DNA from: Cheiracanthium punctorium
Taxonomy: Eukaryota > Arthropoda > Arachnida > Araneae > Cheiracanthiidae
DNA length: 64,000 nt
Direction of reading: 5' to 3'
Assembly (NCBI GenBank): GCA_038373885.1
Contig: JAWZYV010014418.1
Coordinates: forward strand, 1,116,001 to 1,180,000
The translations under genes and the position numbers were made by a program. Each line of letters starts with the position of its first letter. The first letter of the stretch is position 1. The notes under the pieces were generated by a model. The model saw nothing but the letters and a program-made list of their open reading frames with translations, was not told the origin of the DNA and made no database searches. Of this stretch, positions 10,140-22,579 are shown piece after piece.

Positions 10140-12905
10140 TTTTATAAATTGGTATGCCAATGGCTTTATGTGTGTGTGTGATTGTCACTGATGTTAGACA
10201 TACAAATATCTTTGGAGTACTGTGAATTTGTGCACAGGTCGAAGCTTTGGTATAACTGTCAAAACTTTGTCATGCCAAAAACATAATAAGAATTAGTCGG
10301 GATAGATTTTAATTTTTGGATGAGTTAATATATTTCTTGTAGTTCCCTTTAATTTTTCTTCGCTAAAAGCACCTTTTGATCAGTGTTTTCATACTGATAT
10401 AAATTTTAATTAAAATTGTGTAGTGTAGTCACGCAGTGTGTGTGTGTGCAATGCAAAATCATGATAGTCGGAATAGCCTATAATTTCCTTTTTTATAACT
10501 TTGAATTTGCTAAATAAAATCGTATATATAAAGAGAGTAATTTTGAAAAATAAGAATAAGTAATAAGGTGTTGATATCAACAATATATTTGATAATTCAA
10601 AAATAATTTAAGACTTCATCTGTAACTGGCGAAACTGATAAAGAATTAAAAGTTTAGTGAAGCTCCATTCAAACACTTCAAAGAGCACATATATTTCGCA
10701 AAGAAAGTCTTGCCTGCTTTCACGTGTGTTTTATAAACAAGCGAAGATTTGATGAACTTGCAGGAACTTGAAAAATTTAGAGCTTGGCATTTCCTAGAAT
10801 ATTTTTACACTGAATTTTTCTATCGCAAATCACTCCATTTCTCATTTATGAAGCTACTTAGAGTTTGATTTTTATAAAATAATAAATGTCAATATAGTTC
10901 ACGTACTAAATTTTAGTATTGACTGATAACATTTATTCAACACTAAAACAACAGTTAATTAATTCATAAAGAAAAGATTGGGGTGGAAAGTTTCTATAAT
11001 GATACACTGGTTTATCAGAATGGACATTTTATGATTAGAATGTAGATCTGTATGATTTATTGCAAATATATAAAACCCATCGCGTTTAGAGTGAACTAAT
11101 GCTAAAAATATTGAAATATCCATTATGAAAAATAAGTTTGGTTAATTTTTGATACGAAAATAAGTGCTGGTGTTTATTATTTACAAATACTGATATTTAT
11201 TTATTTGAAATTTAAAATAGTTAGCTGTGATTTTTGAGGGCTAAGTTTTTTAAAAGCAATTTCAAAACGTGAACTTTGAACCTGAAAATACGAAAATATA
11301 TCTCGGAGAGAGTTTAATATAAATGCGCATTTTAAAAAATTTCTTTTCGGAAAATAAATGTAAACATCAAACGATACACAAATAACTGTCGCAGTACGAT
11401 TATTAAAGTCAAAATTCGCATTCCAAAATCCAACTGCTATGATTCAGCAAGTAAAAAACAGAAAAAAATAGCATGTCGCTTGGAATAGTCTTTCAAAAAA
11501 TATCGGAAGATAAATTCCCTTTTCAGTGTCAAAAATGCAATAAAAAATTTTAAGCCAAAAAAAAAAATATATATATATATATGTGTGTGTGTGTTGGTGT
11601 GTATATATATACCTATTACAAAACTCATATAAACCTTTCCTGTGGAAGAATTTTAGCAATAAATTTCTTTATCAGAATTTGAGGACTTTAAATTGGAAGA
11701 CATCTTTTGAAAAGCAAATGGGAAATCCTCACTCCCTGTCCTGATACTTTTTCATTTCACTTGAAAAGTACTTTCACTGCAGGCGTTGTAGAAAGCAGGA
11801 GAAAACTCAATCCAGAAGTGAAATCTTCCAATGCAAATTATTGGCTTTGCCACTTTTGCGAAAGGCTCAGACTTTCTTTCCAACATAAATAAATATATGT
11901 GTAGCAAATTTTCGCAACAGATATTTTAGATCCAGAATGCTATCGTGATAAAGCTAACTGATTGATTATTCAAAAAAATTACTTATGCTGCACCTATTAC
12001 TAATGAGATACCATTCTTGTTTTTCAAATGGAAACGGATGATAACCGTGAGAACACCCGAGAATTACTTCTTTTAATACTATAAAAAAAAAAAAAAAATG
12101 AAATGGGACTCCCGAAAAATTTATTTTGTGAAACGAAATATTAGAGCCTAAAAATTTGTTTCAAAGTTTTTTTAACATATTTCTAAGATTATTAATATTT
12201 TCTTAATCAAAAATTTTGAGAGTTAAAATTGCTGAAACTTTCAAACATAACCTTTTCGCTTAATTTTTTTTCGGTCGCTGTAAGCAGATTTACCATCTAA
12301 AAATTGAATGAAAAATAAAATAGAAATCTCAAAACCTCTTATCTTTCTTCCCTTCTAAATCGGTTTGTTCAGACATTTAAATTGACATTTTTGACTCGGG
12401 GAATTTTTCTTTTTATCTCTGGTTCTTCAAAACCTTCTTTAAAAGATGAGATAAATGTGTTCATCTAAATTTAGTGTTGAATACAGTTGTCAAACTATCA
12501 ATATATATCGTTAACTTGAGGTAACCAGACCTCTTTTTCGTATGGTTTGTTTATCTATAATTATTTAATACAGAAATTTTAATACTTCTTTACATAATTT
12601 TTTTTCAATTTGATGCTTATACTTCGAAAACAGGTTTAAAATATAGGAGTGCATTAGTACTAAGCTGGCATTATTTTTCGAAAAATATCACTGTCACACA
12701 AAAGTATATCATAAAGTGCCACCAATATATTTTAAATACAAGTTTCCGTTGCTGTTGCTAACTCCGCTTATATTCAACTAGATCTTTACTGAAGAGTAGA
12801 AATGTCTTCCTAATAAACAGTGTCATTACAAGCAATCATATCAATACTTATCAATGAACTTAAAATAAGGACTGTTATGAAACCTTGCTAATATTCAAGA
12901 CTGTT
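10140..12905. other. AT-rich non-coding stretch
   Basis: Nothing gene-like recognised. Simple repeats include a TA/GT compound tract at about 11565-11615 and an A run at about 12083-12098. The part upstream of the candidate exon at 12912 could hold a promoter or 5' leader, but I see no decisive TATA-box/initiator arrangement. Confidence 0.5.
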
Positions 12906-12911
12906 GAAACG

Positions 12912-13010
12912 ATGTTTCTAGTATCTTTGTACGCTGTTGCAATCACCATAGGACTTTGTTTATACTGGTTTCTTCATAGTAATTCAGCCAAAAAGACACA
13001 AGTACTTCAG
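12912..13010 (+). CDS. Candidate first coding exon, membrane-anchored protein (partial)
   Basis: An ATG with A at position -3 opens 33 codons that run without a stop exactly into CAG|GTAAGT, a perfect splice donor at 13011, in phase 0. The peptide begins MFLVSLYAVAITIGL, carries a hydrophobic stretch at residues 2-21 ending in LYWF, and continues with a polar, lysine-containing segment. That layout is typical of an N-terminal signal anchor, as in ER-anchored short-chain dehydrogenases or cytochromes P450, but the exon is too short to assign a family and I do not. No following exon is identifiable; an acceptor at 13422-13423 would add only 17 codons before a stop. A chance open frame next to a chance donor cannot be excluded. 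Confidence 0.4.
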
Positions 13011-13016
13011 GTAAGT

Positions 13017-14417
13017 TGCCGTCTTATTTCAAAGAGTGATATATTTGATAGCCCATAGGGAATTAGAAAACACAGATATTTTTATTCTTATGCCAGAATT
13101 TGTAAGTTTTCCTTCGTGTGCTAAATGATTTTTAAATTTGTGTAAGAGTTTGAAAACTGATAGTCAGTACGAAACTTTGACTAGAGTAAAAAAATAATTT
13201 AGTTTTAAAATTACAAATATATAAAAAAAAATCGCAAATATTTTTTTAACTGAAAAATAAAAATGTTTCTGGGAATTTGTATATTTTTGTTATATTTTTA
13301 TGGTGCTACAAAAATTAAGATATTTTCAATTCAATGAGTTGTAACTTTCTACTTTAAAATAATTCACTATAACTTTCATCTGATTTAAAATTTGATTATT
13401 TAAAAGCTTCTTTTTCTCTCTAGGGGATGTACTATAAAATATACAGAACTAAAATAAAACTCTTCATTTTATCTTAATTAAATCGCAATTATCTCAATAT
13501 TTTCTTATTTAAATAGCTTTTTTAAAGGAGAGTCGTTTTTATTTTAAGTTGCGTTCCCAAGGCAATGTTAAACCGGATTATATGCTTTAAGTCTTACTAA
13601 AATGTGGTGTTTTTATTTAATCTGACTTAAAACAGTACTAAATGGAATGGCATAGACTTGGACTTTTTTTTTCACAAAACGAGATCTTTTTATTTATTTT
13701 TTTAGCACACGTTTTCACTTTTAAATTAATTTCTTAAGGGAATAAATCACACAGGTTTAAATAATTTAAAGTTTTTGCACAACTCTTGTCTTTTAGATAC
13801 TCTGTATATTTTTTCATTAAAGATATTGTAATTAGTGATTTATTGCAATTTTTATAATTAAGAAATATTGCCTTAGTGATATCCTACTGGTAGAAGAAGA
13901 AATGATTTCTCTCATGACCAATGTTCTTCTATTGCTATGCTTTTCAGATATATTGTAAAAATTTAAACTTGAGTTAGTTTTATGTTTATTTATTTGCACA
14001 TATTATTTTAGTTACATAAGAGTTTTCAAGGATGTGAAATTAAAATGCAGTTAAATTACTTACTGTGGTAGTTTTTCACTTATTTATTTTTTTAGTGCGA
14101 TTTTACAGAAAGTACAGTGTATAATTCCTAAGTGCAATGAATCTATCAACATGTCTGTAATCTTTGTAGTTTAAAACCAGTCTTAAAAAATATTAGTTCA
14201 ACTTTTAATTTTAAATCCGTCGAGAAAGAACTTTAAAGAATATATTGTAATGGTGATTGTGTGTGTGTGTGCAATGAATTTGCTGATTTGATATTTTAAA
14301 CCATCGTTATAGTTTTATTTTTCAGAATTATATCAAATATTATTTGGTTGATAAATCAAATTCTGTTGGAAGACCTTAATTTTTTATTTAGCACATAATT
14401 TAAACCTTTTAGTAAGT

Positions 14418-14418
<1 letters not shown>
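13017..14418. other. AT-rich stretch, possible intron
   Basis: If the exon at 12912-13010 is real, this is the start of its intron. Many weak pyrimidine-AG acceptors occur (for example 13422-13423), as expected in AT-rich DNA. None leads into a convincing coding segment. Confidence 0.4.

Positions 14419-14464
<46 letters not shown>
14419..14464. repeat. Poly(A) run of about 46 bases
   Basis: An uninterrupted A tract. It could be the tail of an old plus-strand retroposed copy, but the DNA just upstream shows no recognisable element, so I treat it as a homopolymer. Its length may be unreliable in an assembly. Confidence 0.85.
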
Positions 14465-14467
<3 letters not shown>

Positions 14468-17400
14468 ATCAACTAACTCCTCAAAAATAGTTTATTAACA
14501 AGACTTCCTTAACTTTCTATGTAAGAAAGAATGATTTCCTATATGCTCTAAATTCTGCGACATTATCTCAATACAATCTTAAATCTAACCATGACGTTTA
14601 AATTAAGTTTTCATTAATTACCATATATACACACACACACAGGATTACTGGTAACTCGAACGTATTCCTGGTAAAACATGATAGGGGAGCCAAAATGCTA
14701 CAATTAACCCCCATGTGCATGGCCTAAAATCATCAGTTTTTGAGAAAATTGAGTTTTAAAAAAATTAAAAAACCCTACTAATTAAATAAATTTCATTTTA
14801 ATTAATTTTCATAGTTGAAACTAACTAAGCTAACGTAATCGTAAAAAACTACTGTTTTCAGACGTTTTCTGATTCATGGGGATTGTCTAGCTCTGCTGAT
14901 GATTAGTAACAGCAACAACAACAACCATAAAAAAAAAAACTACTTTAAAATTTTACTGCTGATTTTTCAATTTCCAAAGGCTTTGGACAGAAGATTTCTT
15001 GTGCTTTTCTGTTTTTGTTCCTTTGTTTCATTCATTCAAATACTACCTCGAAAGAAATTTATTAACTTAAATATTCAATTAACTCACTGAAATTGTTTAG
15101 TTGTATCGAGAAACGGCTAAAAAATTGCGCGAGCTATATCTCTTTGTGTGTATCGTAAATGCCGTAAGCGTGTAAGGTCTGAAGAACTCTCCTAACCTCT
15201 TGAAAATTCATGTATACAATTTTAAATAAACTTCTGTTTAACATATAATAATAATTTATAGCTTCGTTTTAATTTAATATTTTGATATGTTTCTTTTCCA
15301 CTCGTCTCTTCAGAAAATCAGGTATCTTTTGTTTGATTTATAGAAGTAAACTTACTTTTCTATTGTTTAAAAACCCTCGCAGATATCAAATATTTCTTTT
15401 TTATATATATAAAATAAAAATGATTTAAAAGTATTTTTAGCTATTAAATTTCTTTTCTAGTTATTAACTTTGTCTTTATTTTCAAAAATATTTTTTTTCG
15501 AAGTCGCTTCTGCTCCGTGTCGCATATGCAGGCGCAAAAGTACTACTCCAGTCAAGAGCTAGATCGGCGAAAGTGACAGCGTTTATTTTCTTTGTCACCA
15601 CGAACATCACGAAAACAATGATTTAAAAAAAAGTTTAGTGATATCTAAAAAGTTCTGCTAGTTCACAGAAAAGTTTTACTGCTTCGCTTCACATTTAAAT
15701 AGGAATCATAAAGCAATCTAGGAGGGTTTTGGATGAAAGTGGAATATGTTTTCAATATCTTGTTTAAGATTTCCTTTCCTGGCCTTGAGGCAAAAATAAG
15801 GGATTCTACACTCGACGCTGTACCAATGAGAACACCGTGAAAGTTCTTCCTTTGAACTCAGCATTTTAAAAAGTTCTAAAGGAAGTTTGTAAAACTATTT
15901 TTTTTAATTGGAAAATTTAAGGAACCATTTGGATGAATGAAATGACTTGAAATCTTCGTCAAACTTCTCAAATAACATACTTTTATTTATTAATCTTTTT
16001 AATTAGATCCTTATCCCTCATATTTTTATTGTAGCTTAGATTTATGCAGAAGTCTGTAAACTTAATGTTGTAGTAGAAGTTCATAGACATTAATTTTCTG
16101 TAGTTCGTAAACTTTAATTATATAAACTGAATATCTAGAATCATTTTAGTAAAAAATATAATTTTGTTTCACATTTTGTTATCCGTAATTACCATTATTT
16201 AATTATCAAAATTTAGATGCTCTTGCCTTAAAAATATAGTATGCTTGAATTCATGTTTTGATGCTTTTCTATGGAGGATAACATTTATAGTTTTAAGTGT
16301 TTGTGCATGATTTTTCAAAAGGAATCTCAGGATTCTTAATTTCCTATGAGTTAGACTTACTGGTGAAGACAAATTTCTTAAAATTATTATTTTCAATTTC
16401 AATCTAAAAAAGAAAATATTTGTTTTATAGAAGTCGAGTTTCCTTTAATATTGAAATAAAATACTTTTGACTTCATTTACACAAACTTGAGTCTCGAGGG
16501 ATTAAAGAATATAGTTTGGAGTTCACGTGAAAGTATTTTTCCAGCACCAAGTTTTTTCGTTGTGAATTTTATATCTATGTCCATCATTCTATATCTATGT
16601 CTATCTATCTATCTCTATATATAAATCAAATAACAATATGAAATACTATTGTCTGTAGTAATGACTGCAAATATCTTTAATTTTTTTTTTAAATTCATTT
16701 TCAATTTCGCCTCTGACTTAATTAACCAAAGATACTTCGCATAGTGTTTCTCTGTACTTACACTGAAATAACAAAAGAAGACATCTACGATGACACATTA
16801 ATTTGCATCTGGAGTTACGAATCCTGCAGCTTAATAATCGCTCACATAATTTGAAAGTAATTAAAATAACGCCCTTTTCGTGAAAGTGTATACTTTATTA
16901 TCCCATCACCACCTTTTCGAGTGTATGATCGTGGCTGGAAAACCGGCAATTTCTAATCATGCTGGAATACAAAAGCTTCCGATAACTTTTCATAAATTTG
17001 ATTTGTATGCTACTGTTTTTCTCAGGGTTTTCATTATTTTTAGCAGACTACCAATTTCGGGCAATTTTGAATTTCTTGGGTCTTATCTTGATCAGACACG
17101 TTTACGTATATCGAGATAATTGTATTTTCAAATCCGAATGTGCAATTTATTTGGAATGTGCTTTTCCTTTAGTTCTATTAACTAAAGAAACTGTGAAATA
17201 ACACTAGTTGTGCATATCAGAAAAATGTTCGAAGTTTTTAGTTGACTGTAATTTATTCCAGTAATGAACTTGAAATGTTGTGCTTCTGAAGTAGGTATTC
17301 AATTATTGTCAGATTTTATCTAGTCGAAAAAGTTTTTGCTAAAAATTTTAAAACTACAATCATCTTTTTCAAAAGGTATCATTAATATTTATGCTTTCTG

Positions 17401-17700
17401 TTTTTTCTCTGTATAAAGAACATCTATAATTTACTATAAAAAAAGTCAATTCATCCTTTTAATCGTATAGTTTATGAAACATAACTAAAAAACATTCGTT
17501 TTAAGTAAGTTTACTATAACTAGATAACGAAAAGATAAATGATGAATAATATTAGAAGTTTGCTTTTTTATTCTTAAAATATACGGATTTATGAAAACAA
17601 TGCAAGCATCATCAAAATTTCATAAAAGTAATGTTATGTAACAATGTGCTAATTTTAATTTATTACAATAGTTTTAAGTGCTAAACTAATTAAAAAACCA
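14465..17700. other. AT-rich non-coding stretch
   Basis: No gene or mobile element recognised. It contains a short CA repeat (about 14630-14641) and a CTAT-type tract near 16565-16625. Open frames such as 16880-17119 have no recognisable domain. Confidence 0.6.
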
Positions 17701-17704
17701 AATC

Positions 17705-18118
17705 CAGGGTTTCCATCGGCGACCAAAAAGGTGACTTTTGCTACGAATTTAAAGGTTAGGTGACTTTTTTGATCAAAGAACGGCATTTTCATATCATTTT
17801 AAAGTTATGGCTACTTGTACCTTACTCCAGGCGACTAATTTGAAAATCAGATTTCGGTTTTTGTCAAGTACCTTTTCTTTACAAATTTGCTATTGGTCGT
17901 TCACCAAACATTCTAATCTAATTTTTTAATTGTGCTATAAGAATAAATGTACTTTATGCTCTCTTGATATAACGCATCATGTTTTCTAATTTATAATTTT
18001 ATTCATTCCTTCTTAAATGAAGATAAATGGCGTATGTTTATTTTTTTTTTTGTATTGGTGAGGCTACTAGTGATACTAGTTTTGACTTCTGAAATCGGTG
18101 GCCATCCTGCCAATCCTG
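17705..18118. mobile_element. Possible diverged hAT-like MITE
   Basis: The block begins CAGGGTTTCCATCGGCGACC, and the reverse complement of its end begins CAGGATTGGCAGGATGGCC. Both start CAGGRTT and share a weak CATCGGCGACC/GGATGGCCACC similarity, as expected of old hAT-type termini. I find no 8-bp target duplication and no coding content. It may equally be a fragment of a larger repeat. Confidence 0.3.
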
Positions 18119-18412
18119 CGAATCTGCACTTGTAATTTCCCTCAAAGAGGAAAAATACAAGCATGGGAGAAGAAAAAAAATTCTGTATTAATTGTCATGA
18201 TTAAAAAAGGCTACCTTATTAATTGTCATCTTATCGAATATAATTTTTTTAAACATTTTATAATTGAAATTTGAGATAAAACTCAGCATTTCGCTTTATT
18301 TACAGCTGATGATTGTATACTTTAAAGTTAAGATATTCCCCAGTCATCGAAATTTGTTCGTTTGAACCTTTTAAGTCTCTAAAATAAATTCACTTATTTA
18401 TTTTCTAAATAT

Positions 18413-18795
18413 GGCAACGAACAAGCTGATGCATTGGCGAAGAGGGGTGCGGACATATTGCAACTTTTGAACGGTAGTGTTCCTTTTTGTACGATGAAAC
18501 GGCACATCGTTAATTCTGTATCTTCCCGCTTTTGTGAAGAAATGAGGACTAGGACTGCTTCCAAAAGTTGGAGACATCTAGACCAAATATGTATACCAGA
18601 TATCCCCCACCGTGGGGCGGTTGCAGTATTTAGACTTTATACTAAACATGACTGCCTGGCTGGACACTTTTTTGCCATTGGTGTCTTCCCGAACCCACCC
18701 TCTACGGGGATCATGTCAAAATGAATGGCCAACACATCACCCACTACGAGTTCTTCAAGGGTCCTCCTTGGTCAGGGGATATTGGGAGGCTTGAA
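18413..18795 (+). pseudogene. Truncated LINE RNase H/C-terminal fragment
   Basis: The frame from 18413 reads GNEQADALAKRGADI, matching the last conserved RNase H block (GNE.AD.LAK.G) of LINE polyproteins of the I/Jockey type. It continues through SKSWRHL and VAVFRLYTKHDCLAGHFFAI, the usual hydrophobic and cysteine-containing tail. Around 18700 the similarity moves to another frame (SCQNEWPTHH through RGYWEA), indicating a frameshift. Endonuclease, reverse transcriptase and most of RNase H are absent, so the fragment cannot function. The broad family call rests on motif recall; the clade is not resolved. Confidence 0.75.
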
Positions 18796-18891
18796 GCCGA
18801 ATGAGACAATGACTTTCCTTGTTGTGTTTCTTGTTCCATGTTTTTCTTGTTGCTATTTTTGACAAGTTCTCTGCCATTAGAAATAAAAATA
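18413..18891 (+). mobile_element. 5'-truncated LINE insertion with 13-bp TSD
   Basis: The insertion lies between two exact copies of ATTTTCTAAATAT (18400-18412 and 18892-18904), a target-site duplication. It holds the C-terminal end of a non-LTR retrotransposon polyprotein followed by a short 3' UTR ending in AAATAAAAATA. Truncation at the 5' end is usual for target-primed reverse transcription. The identical duplications suggest a fairly young insertion, although the reading frame is already broken. Confidence 0.85.
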
Positions 18892-18904
18892 ATTTTCTAA
18901 ATAT

Positions 18905-21202
18905 TGTTTAAAGGATAATGCACGTGATACAAACTACGAACACACAGACATATCTATATTAAAAACGTATAGATAAAATCGCTTTCAATGTAAAATATAC
19001 GTTCTTGTCTCGTTATTTATGCGGAAGAATGTCTTTTTTCTGTTATTCGAAAATAATAAACCCGGAGACATATATCTTTCGTACTATTTTATTTTTGTAT
19101 TTAAATTAGCATCATTTTCCGTCGGATTTTGGTAGGCGAACATTCAAGCATTTGCTCTTTTTGCTTTGAAAACCTTTTCATGTGTTTCGGATATTCATGT
19201 TTTTAAGTGTCTCAAAATTTCACTTTCAACTTCATTTTCGTAGCTAACATTTTAGTTCTTCCAGAATTTTTTTATTATCGTTTGATTTATATTTCTCCTG
19301 ACAAAATCTGATTTGATTTGATTTTACATTGAATTTCAAATTTTTTCTTTCCTGACAGTTTTTTGAATCTACGTATTGCATATTTCGATAGTCTATTTTA
19401 AAAAAAGTATTACATAAATTTGAAAATTTCATTTTTAAGGAGACTTTACATTTCTTTATTACTTGTGCTAGAGTATTAAAAAAAATTATCTTGATTCTAA
19501 GGGCAGAAATTGCATTTCAGAAATGTCTGAGGCACCATCCATACATAGAAATATTTCAAAATAGTGTGATTCTTTCCCTTAACGTTTCATAAATCTTAAA
19601 GCTTTACAGTTTATAATAATTCAAAAGTACAGCTTATAAAAAGACATTCTACATTTTTTTCAAATCTCTAACGTAAAACAACATTATTTGTTAAAAGATA
19701 CATATTAAAACATTTTTTTTTCTATTCGATCGAAAACTGGAAATTATAAGTAGCTTAAATTTAATCAGCATGCCGGTTTTTACTAATAGCGGATTTTCTT
19801 TAAATAATGTAAATTTTACAAAGCGTTCATTCTTGTTATCGCGTAGTTCATGAAAAATGACTAATTGTAGTATATTCGATTTATATAAGCTTAAAATGAC
19901 TAGATAACGAAAAAATAAATGTTTATGCGTATAATATTCCATATCTTCTGCTTTTTCATTTTTAAGACATTAGATGAAAGTGAGCTGTCTACTCCGATTG
20001 CAATACATGAGTTAAAATCAATTTTATTCCAAAAATAGTACTGGGTACAGTCGCGAAACGAAACAGCTTTATTAGAGAAATTGTTAATCCGTTCCAAAAT
20101 TAGAAGTAAATGTCTGGATAATAAAAGAGAAATTCTACCTAATAGATGCAGAACACGAGAAAGAGTGTTTACCATGATTAAATAGTTTTCTTTTTCAGTT
20201 CTTGTGGAAAATTCTACTTACATGAATAACTTTTTTTGAAAACGCATAAATGTGTTGTCTAGGAGATGTTTGCATCTATTTTATGCCTGATTACTTTCAT
20301 TTAATTGTCTAGAACGAATGTCAATTAATACTACAGCTGCAGAAAATTCTTTATTGTTCTCAATGACAATGCATACTCGTTATGTTTAACGAGTATGAAT
20401 CTTTTGTGATTTTATTTTTTTCTGGTAGTTTCCATAAAAATGAAAATTGCTCGGTATTTTACTTTGGAATACGGTGCATTTATATTTTTAGAGAGTATAA
20501 ACGTTTTTAATCACCCGCCCCCTGAAAAAAAAAAAGCATCTTATTTTCAGTTGAAAAGTAACGTTTTCATATCAAATACTCCTGAAATATTCAGAATGTG
20601 ATTATACGGTGATTTGTAAATTGCACGAACAGTAATTAACTGTAGAAATTCTATTTTATTAGCCTTTTCAAATTAAGCGATTTGTATTCGTATCATTTAA
20701 TATTAACTGCATTCTGTTACACTGAAAAATTATTTAAAATCGTTATTCGAATTGTGTATCAGTTAACGTAATAGAGTTGCATACATCAGGTATATGCACA
20801 ATCAATACATGTAATGCTCTTCTAGAATTTTACGATGCATCTAGCGATAATATGACAAAATTGTTATACATTTACCTAGAAACTGCAGAATGCATCACGA
20901 TTAACATAACAGAAAGAAGTATTTTTGACAAGTTAGTCAGCTCTGTCGACGTGTCCATTAAGCATTCATTCCATTTGATATGTATTGATCATTTCCCTAT
21001 AGGAATTTTTTATTATTAAATAATGTATTATAATTTAACTGAAAACGCTTTATTATTGTTATTAGTCTCCACGAAAGTGCTATTTCACTGTACAAAACGT
21101 ACTTCTTGAGCGAATAATTCTATACAAAAATTAAAAAGTGACTTTTTTTTTTCATAAAAGCTTGCATACATTCTTTTCTTCCTCTTTCGTTCATGTGCAT
21201 GT
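18905..21202. other. AT-rich non-coding stretch with one hairpin
   Basis: No gene recognised. The one structured point is the hairpin at 20372-20397: CATACTCGTT (20372-20381) is perfectly complementary to AACGAGTATG (20388-20397) around a 6-nt loop. Confidence 0.55.
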
Positions 21203-21697
21203 ATAGATATTAGGGTGGTGCGATTTTTTTTTTTTTTTTTAATTTGAAACGTCATCATGTGCAATAGTTGTGATTTTGTTAGTAAAATGAAACTCCAAAA
21301 CTTGGATGACACATTGTTTAATATCTTAGGCCTCCCAAAGATCCTCGAATTTGGGTATTTATAGAAATAAACCCTTTAAAAATCAACTATTTTCATCAAC
21401 GAAGTGTCACTAGGTTATTTAATTACAGCTTTGATTATATAAACACCTGTAAAAATTCACCGGATATAAAATTAATACTTAGGCTTCCCCAAATCCTTTG
21501 AAATTGGATATTTTTTACCAAAAATTGGATGCAAACATGTGTAAATAGATACCAGTTGTACCTTCTCGTGTATAAAAAAATATTTTTATTTCACTCAAAA
21601 ATAAGACTTTTTTTGCATAAGTTATTGTTAACTATCTAATGAATGCTCTGGAAATTCAGCTTTGAAAGCCGAAACTTTCTAATGATCGTTGTTTCGT

Positions 21698-21698
<1 letters not shown>

Positions 21699-21738
<40 letters not shown>
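21699..21738. repeat. Poly(T) run of 40 bases
   Basis: A T tract between the left inverted repeat and the minus-strand SINE at 21790-22035. Because that SINE reads leftwards, this could be its poly(A) tail or that of a longer retroposed transcript. Confidence 0.8.
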
Positions 21739-21739
<1 letters not shown>

Positions 21740-21789
21740 TACATTGTTCAATTTATTCAGATAGATGAAACAAGAAATAGAAGTAATTC

Positions 21790-22035
21790 CGCTGTCCTTG
21801 TGTTAGTTGGTACGTGATTATGAAAAGCTACACGAGGGGTAGCTACCTGAGTGGGGGTGCCTTAGGCGGAAAACTTTGTAAGAAGTTATAACAGATATTT
21901 ATATTACATCTGAAGAAACCCACCCAAAACTCTTTTTCTAGTTCGACAGCCGCTTGGTAGGTGAGCACCGTGGACCTTCACTCTTCAACCTTTTACCAGT
22001 GTTTAGTGTCTTATCCACTCGGACATTGATCAACG
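21790..22035 (-). mobile_element. tRNA-derived SINE, family 1, copy A
   Basis: Read on the minus strand it begins with a tRNA-like head (TCCGAGTGGATAAG resembles a box A; box B is decayed), continues with the core GGGTGGGTTTCTTCAGATGTAA, and ends GTAGCTTTTCATAATCACG. The same order is found at 28519-28753 and 34133-34298. This is the most diverged of the three. It lies inside the long-inverted-repeat transposon and so inserted later. Not expected to encode protein. Confidence 0.75.
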
Positions 22036-22579
22036 CTGTATCCTTGGGAGATATATAAAGATGCATGGCAATGTCTTTCCTAGATACGAAAATGAGATAT
22101 GCTATTACTATTTACTGAGAAGTGCTGTTAGGCAGGAATGTGGAAATTATTAGCCTACTTCTGCAGAAATAGCACGTTATCATTTTTGTCAAAGTACTGA
22201 GTATGTCCAACAAAGCATCACTACTGAAATCGCTACACAAATCAGTTGTAAAGCGCATTATAGAATGCACCGATGAAATCCGAAAGTTGAAAAACGCGTA
22301 CAAAAAACGAATGAAACCTGCTTAATGTAGCTATGGCAATTTCGTGCGTATTTCCAAAGTATCTTTGGCATATGCTAGTACAAGTGGAGAAGCTTTAATA
22401 CATGCAAATGTAGCTCTGTAAAACAAAAGTACGAGTGAAAAAGAGGAACTTCAATAAAATGACAGAAATATGAGAATTGGTGGTCCAGACACTAAAATGA
22501 GTGATGCATTGAATAAAAGGTTAGACATATCCTACGATATCTTCAGCTAATTAAATGAAAAGGCTTTTGTCAGAATTAG

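Noticed and set aside
13424..13477. Second exon giving a 50-residue membrane microprotein with the 12912 exon
   Set aside because: The acceptor CTTTTTCTCTCTAG is good and the phase fits, but the 17 added codons are low-complexity (lysine/tyrosine/isoleucine) and acceptors of this quality are frequent here by chance.
14419..14464. Poly(A) run as tail of a processed pseudogene
   Set aside because: The preceding sequence shows no coding similarity and no flanking duplication was found.
20777..21019. 80-codon open frame in AT-rich DNA
   Set aside because: No recognisable motif, non-ATG start, and no supporting splice or promoter context.
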